A DNA stretch of 64,000 nt, taken from Streptomonospora sp. PA3 (lineage in GTDB: Bacteria > Actinomycetota > Actinomycetes > Streptosporangiales > Streptosporangiaceae). The first letter of the stretch is position 1, and each line of letters begins with the position of its first letter. The DNA is taken from NCBI RefSeq assembly GCF_009728995.1, contig NZ_VTZW01000016.1, positions 144,421 through 208,420 on the forward strand, read 5' to 3'. This document shows, in pieces, positions 49,644 through 59,325 of the stretch. The position numbers and the translations under genes were made by a program. The notes under the pieces are model-generated. The model saw only the letters and a program-made list of their open reading frames with translations, was not told the DNA's origin and made no database searches.

Positions 49644-50488
49644 CGGCGGTCACTCCGAGCGGTGATCTCCGCGGCGATGCCGCGGACGAGGTCGGGATCG
49701 CGGGCGAGCACCGCGGCGTCGGAGTCCGCCGCGCGCTCGGCGGCCGCCGCTCGCAGCAGGTCCTCCACTTCGGCCACCCGGGAGGGGAAACGGAGCCGTG
49801 CCAGTCCGCGCGCGTTTCGCTGCGAGAGCGAGGAAAGGGGCACGGAGTCGGCGGCCTCGCCCAGGAAGTGGTCGACGAAGGCTGCTCCGTCGGCGGCGAA
49901 GCCGAACCGCTCCGCCAGTGGGGCGAGATCGGTGTGCAGGGCCCCGATGTCCACCAGGTCGCCTCGGAGCGCGGCGAGCAGCACGCCGCCGACCTCGTCG
50001 TGGGCGGTCCCACCGCGGATCAGGTCGAGGACGGTGCGGTGGGCGGTGGTGACCGGAACCCCCGATTCGCGGGTGACTTCGTCGGGGGCGAGGGGCGCGG
50101 CGCGCACCGTGGTGCCCGCCGGCGCCGCCCGCTCCTCGGGTGCGGTGAAGACCAGGCCCGCTTGCGATGGGGCCCCCAGGCGCAGCAGCCGCGCCGCCGA
50201 GTGGTGGGAGAGCACGGCGTCCTCGTGCGGTGCCGCGGGGCGCTCCCAGGCGAAGCGGTCCGGGGAGAGAGCCAGCCAGGCGGCATAGGGGTGAGCGGCG
50301 ATCGGGTCGGGCTGGCCGGCCGACAGTTGGAAGACCGCTGTGTCGATTTCGAGGACCAGCCCGGATTCACCGAAGCGGTCGAGGGCGGCTGCGGGCACGC
50401 CCACCCGAGCCGCCTGGGCGGCCGTGACGAAACCGAGCTGACGCGCAGCTACGGCGGTCAACTCATAGTAGGACGTTTCCCAATTCAT
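49640..50488 (-). CDS. AbiEi-like antitoxin, pair 3
   Basis: 282 residues. Winged helix QLGFVTAAQAARVGVPAAALDRFGESGLVLEIDTAVFQL, then FAWERPAAPHEDAVLSHHSAARLLRLGA and PVTTAHRTVLDLIRGGTAHDEV, as in pairs 1 and 2. ATG 50488 opens with MNWETSYYELTAVAARQ. Stop and start of the downstream toxin overlap by 4 bp. Likely autorepressor and antidote of the pair-3 toxin. Confidence 0.76.
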   Translation of the reverse strand: MNWETSYYELTAVAARQLGFVTAAQAARVGVPAAALDRFGESGLVLEIDTAVFQLSAGQPDPIAAHPYAAWLALSPDRFAWERPAAPHEDAVLSHHSAARLLRLGAPSQAGLVFTAPEERAAPAGTTVRAAPLAPDEVTRESGVPVTTAHRTVLDLIRGGTAHDEVGGVLLAALRGDLVDIGALHTDLAPLAERFGFAADGAAFVDHFLGEAADSVPLSSLSQRNARGLARLRFPSRVAEVEDLLRAAAAERAADSDAAVLARDPDLVRGIAAEITARSDRR

Positions 50489-50820
50489 TTCTCCAGAATA
50501 ATGGTGGCGGCTGGGCGGCCGGAAGCGGTGGGCTCGTGATACCGCATACTCGCATTCGCTGACTTCCGGTCGGCGGGCGGACCGCCGGCGGGAACCCTGA
50601 GAACACTTTCACACGAGAATCCGACCCACCTTTTCACGTTCGGCGACATGGGCCGCACTCGCCGATTCCGTGGAACCCGGACGCGGTCGCAGGCGTCGAA
50701 TTGACCGGGAGGCGCACCGCGTTTTCACTCCGCTCGATCCTGCGCTTGGGACGCGGGAAGGAAAAATGCGCACCGCCGGATGCCGTGCTTTCGAATGCCG
50801 CACGAAGAAACAGAGGGAGT
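50489..50820. other. Gene-free region between AbiE pair 3 and the unknown gene at 50821
   Basis: 332 bp, with A/T-richer patches at 50480-50520 and 50600-50640 (for example GAACACTTTCACACG) that may hold divergent promoters. No repeat or hairpin of note. Open frames here do not look like genes. Confidence 0.45.
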
Positions 50821-51921
50821 ATGACCACCGAGACCGACCTCACCGAGAGCCACCGCAGGCTCTACTCGGCGTCGGCCCGCATGCTGCTGGCGCAGGTCGA
50901 CCCGGTCTGGCGCGGAGACTTCTGGCCGCCGGAACGCGCCCGTTCCTGGCGCGAGCTGGAGACGCGCCTGGCCGCCGTTCCGACCGGGGCCGGGAAGCCG
51001 CCCGACCCCGTCGATCCCGCCTGCCGACTCGCCTCCCGGCGCACCCCCGCGGACGGCCCGATCGGCTTCGCCGCGGCGGTCCGCGCGTGGGAGGCGCGAC
51101 TCGACACGGACCCCGGACCGGGCCGCACCTATGACGGGGCCCCGTCCGGCCGGGGCGTGGTCCTCGACGCCGCCTGGCAGAGCGCGGTACTGGAGCTGCT
51201 GGCCGAACTCGGCCGGCGCGTGGCGCCCGGCCGCCCCGGCTATACCGTTGCGCAGGACGCCGCAGGGCTCGCCCAAGCGGTGCTGGAGACGGCCGAGGCC
51301 CTCCGGGCCCCGCTCACCGCCGTGGGGATCGGCGCGAACGCCGCCGGCTCCCCGCGACCGCCGGACGGTGAGCCCGAGCCCGCGCCCGGGGACGAGGTGA
51401 CCGAGGCGGACCACTCCGGACTGCGCGAGGCGGCCCGGGCGGCGCTGCGCACGGTACCCAGCCGCGCCGACGCCGAGCGGGGCGACTTCTCGATCCGGGT
51501 CGCGGTCTGCGACGCCGCCGCCGACCTGGCCCGGATCGACAGGGGTGAGGACGCCCCGGCGTGGCGGGAGGCGTTCGCGGGAGTCGATCCGGCCCGGCAT
51601 CTCGTCCGCGCCTACCACTGGGGTCCCGGCGAGCAACGACCGCTGCCCTTCGCTGAGCGCGCCGATGAGCTGCGTGTCCTCCAGGCGGACTACCCCCCGC
51701 CGCGGCTTCTCGATCCGCAGGATCCGCCGCCCGATGTGCTCGGGGAGAGCGGCGGTCGCGCCGCGCTCTCCCCCGAGACCGCCCTCGTCGCCGCCGAACT
51801 GCTGGAGGAGTTGGCCGCCCGGCTGGCACCCGGAACCCGCGTCGGCACCATGCACTTCGCCGCCTATCCGCTCCACCTGTTCCTGAGAGGACGGTTCCAG
51901 CGTGCCTTCACTGCCGACTGA
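50821..51921 (+). CDS. Conserved-context protein of unknown function, 366 residues
   Basis: Soluble, helical, no signal peptide, membrane segment or motif I can name. ATG 50821 follows GAGGGAGT. The sequence opens LTESHRRLYSASARMLLAQVDPVWRGDFWPP and ends ALVAAELLEELAARLAPGTRVGTMHFAAYPLHLFLRGRFQRAFTAD, with a proline-rich insert near residues 175-195 that may be a linker between two helical domains. It overlaps the glycosyltransferase start by 20 bp, so the two are co-translated and probably work together. Confidence 0.65.
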   Translation: MTTETDLTESHRRLYSASARMLLAQVDPVWRGDFWPPERARSWRELETRLAAVPTGAGKPPDPVDPACRLASRRTPADGPIGFAAAVRAWEARLDTDPGPGRTYDGAPSGRGVVLDAAWQSAVLELLAELGRRVAPGRPGYTVAQDAAGLAQAVLETAEALRAPLTAVGIGANAAGSPRPPDGEPEPAPGDEVTEADHSGLREAARAALRTVPSRADAERGDFSIRVAVCDAAADLARIDRGEDAPAWREAFAGVDPARHLVRAYHWGPGEQRPLPFAERADELRVLQADYPPPRLLDPQDPPPDVLGESGGRAALSPETALVAAELLEELAARLAPGTRVGTMHFAAYPLHLFLRGRFQRAFTAD

Positions 51922-53386
51922 CGGCGGCTTGGGAGCGGGAACGCCGCTGGAGGTCCTGGTGGTGTCCGACGTCAGCGGCCGTGCCAGCAACGCGGGCGGA
52001 GTCCCGGTCGCCGCCGGTGCGCTCACCGAGGCCCTCGCCGGACTGCCCGACGCCAACGTCACACTGCTCACCGCCGGGGACACCGAGCCGCACGGCGACG
52101 CGCGCATAGTGAGCGTCCCCCGCGACCCCGACATCAGATGGGCGTCGCAGCAGCTCCAGGAGATGCCTCCCAACAGCGCTCCGGAGGATGTTCCGGGGAT
52201 GCCCTCGCGGGCGGAGTGGCGACCGGACATCGTCATCGGGCACTCGCGGTTCTCCGGGCCGGCCGCACTCGCCGTCCGGAAGCACTGGTACCCGGAGGCG
52301 AAGCTCTGCCACGTCGTGCACATGCCCGTCCAGCGCTACGCCGAGATCCAGGGGCGTCCGAAGGAGGTGCAGGAGACGCTGGTCGGGCTGGAGCGGGCGG
52401 TGCTGGCCGAGGCCGACCTCGCCGTGGGCGTCGGCAAGCTGCTCACCGACGTCGGCCGCGCCATGGCGGCGGAGAACCCGCGCCAGCCGGCCTTCCACGA
52501 GCTGCTGCCGGGCTCGGACGTCTCCGGACCCGCGGTCCGACCGCCCCTCGGCGACACGTTCAACATCCTGTTCACCGGAAGGGTCAACGACGACATCAAG
52601 GGCTACGACCATCTGCTGGATGTGGTCAGCGAACTGCGGGACCGCGGCTTCGACGTCCGACTGCGCGTACGCGGCGTCCCGGAGCCCTACGTCGATGCGG
52701 AGCGCCGGCGCGCCGCCGACCGATTGGGGGAGGCGGGGGTCGCCGTCATCCTTCCCTACACCTCCGACCTCGCCGAACTGGCCGAGGACTACGCGGTATC
52801 GCACGCCGCCGTCCTGCCGTCGCTGATCGAGGGCTTCGGCCTGGTCGCCCTGGATGCCGCAAAAGCCGGCCTGGTGACCAAGTCCGCCCGCGAATCCGGT
52901 GTCGCGGAACTCTTCCTCGACACCCGGGTCCCGGGAGCCGAACACATAGGCCGCTCGTTCGTCGTACCCGATCTCGGACTCGACCGGGGAGCGCGGGTCG
53001 CGGTCTGGGTGGAGGACCTCATCCACACGATCCGCAACTACGAGGAGGATTCGGCCGCCGCGGCACGGTTGGGAGCCGAACTGCGGAACAACTACACCTG
53101 GCCCTATGCCGCCGTCGGGATGGCCAGGGCGGTCCGCAACCTCGCTCACGACCCGCACGCGCACACCGTGCAGGGACCGAAGGGGGTCCTGCTCGACGGG
53201 GACGGGCGGCGGCTGCTCCCGCCGGGAGCGCACGGCGCCGCCCCCGGCCGGGGTTTCGACGGCGTGGACTTCCCACGCGGGCTCGCCGACTCGCCCGGCC
53301 CGCAGGCGAGGGGCGCAGGGGCGGCCGCACCGAAGAGCGGCGCCCGGTGGCCGCCCGGTCAGCAGCCCCACCGCCGGGGCAGATGA
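51902..53386 (+). CDS. Glycosyltransferase family 4-like protein
   Basis: 494 residues from a GTG with GAGAGGACGG upstream. GT-B fold: N-terminal VLVVSDVSGRASNAGGVPVAAGALTEALAG, mid INILFTGRV-type strand (FNILFTGRVNDDIKGYDHLLDVV) and the donor-site ILPYTSDLAELAEDYAVSHAAVLPSLIEGFGLVALDAAKAGLV with the ExFGxxxxEA-like pattern (EGFGLVALDA). The nucleotide-sugar donor and acceptor are unknown. The final 80 residues are Gly/Pro/Arg-rich and probably disordered. Partner of the unknown protein just upstream; both lie between the AbiE array and the conjugation operon. Confidence 0.78.
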   Translation: MPSLPTDGGLGAGTPLEVLVVSDVSGRASNAGGVPVAAGALTEALAGLPDANVTLLTAGDTEPHGDARIVSVPRDPDIRWASQQLQEMPPNSAPEDVPGMPSRAEWRPDIVIGHSRFSGPAALAVRKHWYPEAKLCHVVHMPVQRYAEIQGRPKEVQETLVGLERAVLAEADLAVGVGKLLTDVGRAMAAENPRQPAFHELLPGSDVSGPAVRPPLGDTFNILFTGRVNDDIKGYDHLLDVVSELRDRGFDVRLRVRGVPEPYVDAERRRAADRLGEAGVAVILPYTSDLAELAEDYAVSHAAVLPSLIEGFGLVALDAAKAGLVTKSARESGVAELFLDTRVPGAEHIGRSFVVPDLGLDRGARVAVWVEDLIHTIRNYEEDSAAAARLGAELRNNYTWPYAAVGMARAVRNLAHDPHAHTVQGPKGVLLDGDGRRLLPPGAHGAAPGRGFDGVDFPRGLADSPGPQARGAGAAAPKSGARWPPGQQPHRRGR

Positions 53387-53554
53387 GCCGGCCCCGATCC
53401 GCCCCGCGGCACACCGCCGCGGGGCGGTCGGCCGTCGCGGTCGGCGGCGCAGGCGGCCTTGCGCGTCCGCTGCCTCGGAAGCCGGCCGGTCGGCTGCGGC
53501 CGGCCGCGGCCGCAGCCCAGGGGACGCCGCCCCGGGCGCGGCCGGGGCCCGGGA

Positions 53555-53989
53555 TCACCACTCGTTTTCGAACCAGCCCTCCGGGGCCGGGTCGGCCGGG
53601 AGGGGGCGGGGGTCCTGGTGGCGGCGGGAGGTGCATTCGCGGAAAGGGCCGGAATCGGCCAGCAGGAACGACATCTGGTAGTCCAGGTGGTCGCGGTACC
53701 ACACCGCCATTCCCGTCCCCGGTTCCCAGCGCAGCACCTCCCAGGCGTGCCACAGGGCGTGGAAGCGCGAAACCGCCTCGGGGTGGCGCCACCATTCCTT
53801 GCACCACCGGAACTGCCCGCCTTCGGCCCGGGTGTACATGGGCAGGAACCGGTAGGTGACGAACTCCTCGACGTTGCGGAACACCGGGGTGTGCTGCGTG
53901 GTGCCGGATTCGGGATAGGCGTCGTATTCGCGTTCTCCGCCGTTTCCGGCGGTCGGCGTGTCCGCGGTGGTCTCGGGGGTGGTGGTCAT
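53555..53989 (-). CDS. DUF4913-like protein
   Basis: 144 residues. FRNVEEFVTYRFLPMYTRAEGGQFRWCKEWWRHPEAVSRFHALWHAWEVL and WYRDHLDYQMSFLLADSGPFREC match the DUF4913 pattern (WCxxWWxHxEAxxR, WxxDHxDxxMxxLxxxxGPFxxC) seen in actinobacterial conjugative and integrative elements. No catalytic role is known. The first 35 residues are Thr/Gly-rich. It is the last gene of the reverse-strand conjugation-like operon. Confidence 0.8.
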   Translation of the reverse strand: MTTTPETTADTPTAGNGGEREYDAYPESGTTQHTPVFRNVEEFVTYRFLPMYTRAEGGQFRWCKEWWRHPEAVSRFHALWHAWEVLRWEPGTGMAVWYRDHLDYQMSFLLADSGPFRECTSRRHQDPRPLPADPAPEGWFENEW

Positions 53990-54099
53990 CGTTGCCGTCC
54001 TTTCGCTGTCTTTCTGCCGTGCCGGCCGGCGCTTGGCCGCTCCGCCGCTTCGCTGATCTCCTGCCGCACCGCCTACCGCTGCGCTGCTCTGCCGCGCCG

Positions 54100-55758
54100 T
54101 CACATCGACCGCGAGCCGGTGCGCTCCTTCGTCTGCTCGTTCGCGCGCCGGTTGGCGCGGTACTTGCCGCCCAGCGTCGCCAGGCCCGCCGGCGGGTCGA
54201 GGGCCCCCTCCTGCGCGAAGTCCGCGGTCGTGAAATCCCGGTGGCCCGGCAGCTCGCCGGCCTCGACCGCCTCCACCAGGCCGGACGCCGGGTGGGCGGC
54301 CGCCGTCGTGTCGGCGGCGAGGACGACGGCGCCCTCCCGGGCGCGCTCGTCCTGCTGGGACCGGACGGGCGGCTCCTCTCCCCCGCCCGTGTCGCCGTCG
54401 GCGACGACAAGGCGGGAGCCGGGGTCGAACGGGTGACCGGTGGAGGCCCGGGAGATCGCGGTGTAGGCCGGGACCGGGTGCTCGCCCTGCTCCAGCCGCC
54501 GCCGGTACTCCTCGTCCAGTTCGGGGTTGGCCGCGGCCAGGTGCTCGCCGAAGCTGTTCAGGGCCTCCTCCGCCTCGTCGGCGTAGCGCATCGCCCGCTC
54601 TTGGCCGCGCAAGGCGTTGAAGCTCCACGACTCCACCAGGTCGCGGATCTGGCGGTCGTCGCGGTCCCGCAGCGCCTGCGGGTTCTCCAGCACCCGCTCC
54701 CAGGCCTCGGGCAGGGTGAGCGGGCGGCCGTCCTCATGGCCGCGGGCGGGGTCGTCGGCGTGCACCATGGCGGCCTCGACCGCGCTGATGCGGTCCAGCT
54801 CCCCCGACTGCAGGTCGTGGTGGTCGACGGCCAGCGCCTGGCCGATGACGTTGCGCCGGTAGCTTTCGTAGACCAGCGGCTCCCACCGGGCGAGGAGCCC
54901 CTCGATCGCCCGGCGCACGTCCGCGGACTCGCGCTCCAGTGACGCGATGGCGCTCAGCCACGCGCCGTTGAGCATGGCCCGCTCCTCGTCGCCGGGCGGG
55001 GTCGCCGGGTCCCAGGCGGCGAAGCGCGCCCAGGAGCCCTGCGCGGGCTCGCCGGCGTCCACGCCCGACCTGGCGGCGATGTCGGGGTTGGCCGCCGCGT
55101 GGCGCCAGGCGTCGGCGAAGTCGCCGTCGAACCCGAGGGTTTCGGTCCACTCCCGGCTCACCCGGTCGATCAGCTCGTCTTGGCGCTTGGGCAGCGCCAG
55201 CGCGGCCGCCACGTCGGTGTGCTCGATCGAGGCGAGCACCCGGTCGACGGCTCCGTCGCCGCCGGGTCCGGCGATCCCGCGCCGGACGTCGTCGGGGGTG
55301 TCGGGGTTGGCCGCGATGGCCGCCTTGACGCGTCCCGTCAGCTCGCGGTCGCCGGCGTGGTCGCGGGCGGTGCGCGCGATCCGGACGTCGCGGTTGTTGG
55401 CGGGGGTGCGGTTGGTCGGGTGCACGACCCGGTTGCCCTCTTCCGCGTTCTTGGCCGCCCGGTTGCGGCGTGCCCGCGCCAGCACGGCGCCGGCCACCAT
55501 CACACCCTGCCCGGTCAGCCGCACCGCCTTGCGGCTGGTGCGGGAATTGGCGCGCAGGAACGCCATGAGGGACTCCATGACGGCCTCGCCGATGGCCGAG
55601 GGCGTCTGGTGGAGCTGGTCGGCGACCGAGCCGCCCACACTCCCGCGCACGTCGGTACTGTCGAATCGCGGCTGCCGCTGACCGGAGTCTCCTCGGTCGG
55701 GGGCCCGGTCGGGTCCGCGATCCGGGGCCCGGTCCGCGGACCGCTGTTCCTCACTCAT
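54100..55758 (-). CDS. Large unknown protein of the conjugation-like operon
   Basis: 552 residues, soluble, charged, mainly helical. The first 45 residues are an Arg/Asp/Pro repeat (DRAPDRGPDRAPDRG). A weak hydrophobic stretch, TGQGVMVAGAVLARA, is near residue 85. No motif of a relaxase, ATPase or hydrolase was found. It sits between the coupling ATPase and the DUF4913-like gene, where actinobacterial elements often carry a long poorly conserved protein. ATG 55758 has GGAG upstream; a GTG at 55770 is possible. Confidence 0.7.
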   Translation of the reverse strand: MSEEQRSADRAPDRGPDRAPDRGDSGQRQPRFDSTDVRGSVGGSVADQLHQTPSAIGEAVMESLMAFLRANSRTSRKAVRLTGQGVMVAGAVLARARRNRAAKNAEEGNRVVHPTNRTPANNRDVRIARTARDHAGDRELTGRVKAAIAANPDTPDDVRRGIAGPGGDGAVDRVLASIEHTDVAAALALPKRQDELIDRVSREWTETLGFDGDFADAWRHAAANPDIAARSGVDAGEPAQGSWARFAAWDPATPPGDEERAMLNGAWLSAIASLERESADVRRAIEGLLARWEPLVYESYRRNVIGQALAVDHHDLQSGELDRISAVEAAMVHADDPARGHEDGRPLTLPEAWERVLENPQALRDRDDRQIRDLVESWSFNALRGQERAMRYADEAEEALNSFGEHLAAANPELDEEYRRRLEQGEHPVPAYTAISRASTGHPFDPGSRLVVADGDTGGGEEPPVRSQQDERAREGAVVLAADTTAAAHPASGLVEAVEAGELPGHRDFTTADFAQEGALDPPAGLATLGGKYRANRRANEQTKERTGSRSM

Positions 55759-55841
55759 GCTCTGCTCCACTCCTCTCGGCGGCCGCCGCGTGCGGCGCGG
55801 CGAATGCGCCGCCCGCTGCGGGCGGACCCGCCAGCCACGGC

Positions 55842-57671
55842 CTATGCGTCCTTGCTGTCGACGGCGGCGTACCTGCGCTGGGCGCCCTCGGTCACCGAGG
55901 ACTCGGCCCGGGCGATCTCAGCACTGATCGCCCCGGCGTCGGGGCCCGTGTACCAGGGGCACATCTTCAGCAGCGTCGCCTGGGCCGCGGTGGCGAACAT
56001 CAGCGCCTCGCCCTTGCCGATGCGGCGGATGTCGGCGCCCTCCATGACCTCCTGGCGGCGCAGCTGCACCGAGTGGTTGCCCTTGCCGTCGCCGTAGCTG
56101 AAGGAGGTCGTGGACACGTCGTGCTGCCCGATGAGCTTGGACAGCGCCTCCACGATCTTCTGGTCGTCCAGGCCGGCGCCGAAGAGCTTGACGGTGGCGG
56201 CCGACCACATGGCCTCCATCCCGTTCTCCGTCCAGACACGCACGCCCTGGCGGTAGCTCTGCAGGATGGTGACGGGCACGATCCCCCGGGACCCCAGGTG
56301 GGAGTAGAGGTCGGGCAGGTCGGCGATCTTGCAGATGTTGGCGGCCTCGTCGAGGACCGCGACCAGCGGCGGGTCCAGGCGGCCGCCCATGCCCTCCGAG
56401 GCCTCCTCGGCGGTGATGAAAACGGCGTCGGTCATCGCGGCGATGAGCGGGGCGGAGGCCGCGCGCGACTTGCTCAGCAGGTGCAGCGTCTGCCGGGAGC
56501 GCACGAACTCCCGCGGGTCGAACTCGTCCATGCCGGTGTCCGCCGGCGGGGTCACCCACTCCATGATCTCGGGGTCGTCCAGGCAGCGGGCGGCGGTCCG
56601 CGCGGTGGTGAAGATGCCGTCGCGGGTCTCGCTGACGATGTTCTGCGTCTCGCGCAGCGCCTCGGCGTAGGCGGTGAACCCGTGGTCGAACAGGATCTCG
56701 ATGGGACGCGGCTGCTTGGCGTCGTGCAGCCACTCCCCCACCCGGGCCAGCGACTCCCCGGACAGCGCAGCGGCCAGCATGAGCTGGGACAGCAGCGCCT
56801 TGGCGGCCGGGCCCCACATGTCCTTCTTGGAATCGTCGTCGTCGATGGTCAGCACGAAGTGGCTGGCCAGGCGGTAGGCGTCCTCGACCGTGCGCACATG
56901 GCGCAGCGGGTTCCACCAGAACTCCTGCTTCTGGTGGGTGATGTGCTGGGGGTCGAACAGCCACACGCGCTCGCCGGTGCGCTGCTCCCGCAGCGCCGCC
57001 GTCGCCGACCACACGTCGCCCTTGTTGCTGGTCGCCAGGGCGGGCCCGGGGGCGTTGAGGACGTAGGGGATGGCCAGCGCCGTGGTCTTGCCGGCCCGCG
57101 GCGCCATGTAGGCCAGGACCGTGTCCTCCCAGGACGCGAACAGCCTGGGTCCGGACCGCCCGTTGGGCATCTTCACCTCGCCCAGCGTGAGCCCGACGTC
57201 GCGCTCCCCGAGCGCCTTGTGCGGGCCGCTGAGCGTGGTCTTGCGCAGCCGCAGCGCCTTCTGCGCGGCCGCGGGGCGCGACAGCTCGCCCACGTCCTCG
57301 TTGCCGACGTTCAGCACCGCGACCGGGTCGCCCTCGCTGCCCAGCCGCGTGCGCAGCGCCACCAGGCCCCTCCGGCCGGCCCAGCCCAGACCCGCGGCCA
57401 TGGCGGCGCAGAACGCCGCGACCACGGGCGTGGGCGTGCCCGGCCAGGCCCTGGCGGTATCACCGGTGACCAGCCACAGCACCCACCGGGCGCTAAACGG
57501 CGCGACCTCCCCGGGGGTGACCAGCGCGGCCAGCCACGCCGCCACCCACACCAGCCCCACGAGCCCGACCACGCCCCACAGCGCGAGCACCACCAGCAGC
57601 GGGGGTGTCCCCGCCGCCATGGCGCCGCCGCGCGGCTGGAACTTGTCCGACTGCCATGCCATGCCTCTCAT
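55842..57671 (-). CDS. VirD4/TraG-family type IV coupling ATPase
   Basis: 609 residues. Two N-terminal membrane helices (LLVVLALWGVVGLVGLVWVAAWLAAL and PVVAAFCAAMAAGLGWAG), Walker A YMAPRAGKTTALA (about 188-200), Walker B PPLVAVLDEAANI and the TraG/TraM-recognition region RGIVPVTILQSYRQGVRVWTENGMEAMWSAATVKLFGAG. Coupling proteins bring DNA (or protein) substrate to the secretion channel. Its ATG overlaps the stop of the VirB4-like gene (ATGA). Confidence 0.9.
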   Translation of the reverse strand: MRGMAWQSDKFQPRGGAMAAGTPPLLVVLALWGVVGLVGLVWVAAWLAALVTPGEVAPFSARWVLWLVTGDTARAWPGTPTPVVAAFCAAMAAGLGWAGRRGLVALRTRLGSEGDPVAVLNVGNEDVGELSRPAAAQKALRLRKTTLSGPHKALGERDVGLTLGEVKMPNGRSGPRLFASWEDTVLAYMAPRAGKTTALAIPYVLNAPGPALATSNKGDVWSATAALREQRTGERVWLFDPQHITHQKQEFWWNPLRHVRTVEDAYRLASHFVLTIDDDDSKKDMWGPAAKALLSQLMLAAALSGESLARVGEWLHDAKQPRPIEILFDHGFTAYAEALRETQNIVSETRDGIFTTARTAARCLDDPEIMEWVTPPADTGMDEFDPREFVRSRQTLHLLSKSRAASAPLIAAMTDAVFITAEEASEGMGGRLDPPLVAVLDEAANICKIADLPDLYSHLGSRGIVPVTILQSYRQGVRVWTENGMEAMWSAATVKLFGAGLDDQKIVEALSKLIGQHDVSTTSFSYGDGKGNHSVQLRRQEVMEGADIRRIGKGEALMFATAAQATLLKMCPWYTGPDAGAISAEIARAESSVTEGAQRRYAAVDSKDA

Positions 57672-59299
57672 ACCCTGTTCACCGCCTGATCGGTGTCGTA
57701 GAGGTGGAACTCGTCGCCTGTGAGGGTCATCTGCACCGGAATGCCCAGCCGCTCGGCACCGGTCTTGATCAGATAGCGGCCCCGCCCCGGGTGCAGGGTG
57801 CCGGGCTGCCAGGAGTCCGGGGAGGACCAGGAGGACACCAGGCCCTGCTCCGGTTCGGTCAGCGGGGTGATCTGGTTGACCCGCGACAGCTCCCGCGGCG
57901 GCAGACCGGCCAGGATGGTGATGGCCGAGCGGTCCACGAACCCGCGCGCCTTGGCCCGGTCCTCCTCGTTGGCCAGCGCCTCCAGGTCGCTGAGGGAGTG
58001 GGTGACCATCACCGAGGCCATGCCCTTGCTGCGGTTGAGCCGGGTGAGCGAGTCGGCGTACTCGACCAGGCCGGGTGCTCCGCGCAGCGCCCGCCACAGC
58101 TCGTCCATCACCCCGATGTAGGAGCGCGGGGCCATCACGCCCTGCTCGGCGAGCATCCCCAGCGCGTCGACCATGCCGAACCCGTAGCTCCAGGTGCACA
58201 GCATCGCCGCGGTAAGCAGCTTGTCGCCGGCCGCCCCGACCCGCGAGATGTCCACGCTGATGCCCGGCGCGTTGAGGTCGACGGGGTTGGTCGTGGGTCC
58301 GTCGAACACGCCCGCGAGCGAGCCCGTGCACAGCAGACGCAGGGTGAAGACCAGGTCGTCGACGCGCTCGTCGTAGCGGTCGCCGGAGCCGCCGGCGCGG
58401 GCCAGCGCGCGCAGTCCGTCGGGCCCTTCCTCGATGACCCGCAGCACGTCGGGCACGGTGGGCTGCACGCCCGCGCCCAGCCGCTCGTCGAGCAGGTCCA
58501 CCGCCGCGCCGAGCACGACCTCCTCGGCGTTGCTGATGCGGTCCTCGCGCACCAGCGTGCACAGCGCCATCAGCAGCGAGATCCGGCGCGAGCGCACCTC
58601 CCAGCGCAGCTGGGCGCGCTCGTCGGGGCCCAGCAGCTCCAGCGACGACCCCAGGGGGCCGGAGTCCAGCGGGTTGATGCGGTCCATGCCGCGGCCGATC
58701 TCGACGACCTGGCCGCCGAGGTAGCGGATGAGGTTGGTGTAGTCGGGCTTGGTGTCACCCAGCACGATGGCGCGGGTGCCGAACGCCACGGCGCCGGTCA
58801 CCAGGCGTTTGACCAGGGTGGACTTGCCGGTTCCGGGCTGGCCGAGCACGAAGCAGCCGGGGTTGGTGACCAGGCCCGCGCGCAGCCACGCCAGCGGGTC
58901 CAGGCACACGACCTCGCCGGAGAGCAGGTCGCGTCCGATGGGCGTGCCCACCGACGGCGGCTTGCTGCTGGTCACGAACGGGAACAGGCCGCAGGCCTGG
59001 GCGGTGGTGGCCTGGTACTCGGGCACGTGCGGGATGTTGACCGAGCCGCCGCCGTCGCGGTGCGCCCAGCCCATCGTCGGAGGCAGCGGGCCCAGGCCGG
59101 CGTCGTCGGCTCCCTCCTCACCGGCCGAGCGGCCGCGCCGGCGCCCGCGGTCGGGGTGGGAGGCACCGCGCGCCGCGGCACGCTGCGCCCGGTGCTCGCT
59201 CTTCAGCCGCGCGCGCCGCCGGCGGCGTTCGGCCCGGCCGCCGGGTCCGGGCGGGGCGATCGGCTGCTCGGTCGCAGCGGTGTCGGTGCTGGTTGCCAT
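57668..59299 (-). CDS. VirB4/TraC-like conjugation ATPase
   Basis: 543 residues. Walker A is FVLGQPGTGKSTLV (about 150-163) and Walker B is SYIGVMDELWRAL; THSLSDLEAL (sensor region) follows. The N-terminal 85 residues are basic and Gly/Arg-rich. Shorter than VirB4 because the N-terminal domain appears as the separate SCO6880-like protein encoded just upstream (59326-60789), an arrangement typical of actinobacterial systems. It powers assembly or transport at the membrane channel. Confidence 0.87.
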   Translation of the reverse strand: MATSTDTAATEQPIAPPGPGGRAERRRRRARLKSEHRAQRAAARGASHPDRGRRRGRSAGEEGADDAGLGPLPPTMGWAHRDGGGSVNIPHVPEYQATTAQACGLFPFVTSSKPPSVGTPIGRDLLSGEVVCLDPLAWLRAGLVTNPGCFVLGQPGTGKSTLVKRLVTGAVAFGTRAIVLGDTKPDYTNLIRYLGGQVVEIGRGMDRINPLDSGPLGSSLELLGPDERAQLRWEVRSRRISLLMALCTLVREDRISNAEEVVLGAAVDLLDERLGAGVQPTVPDVLRVIEEGPDGLRALARAGGSGDRYDERVDDLVFTLRLLCTGSLAGVFDGPTTNPVDLNAPGISVDISRVGAAGDKLLTAAMLCTWSYGFGMVDALGMLAEQGVMAPRSYIGVMDELWRALRGAPGLVEYADSLTRLNRSKGMASVMVTHSLSDLEALANEEDRAKARGFVDRSAITILAGLPPRELSRVNQITPLTEPEQGLVSSWSSPDSWQPGTLHPGRGRYLIKTGAERLGIPVQMTLTGDEFHLYDTDQAVNRV

Positions 59300-59325
59300 C
59301 GGCTGTCTCCTGGCTCTCGGCTCGT

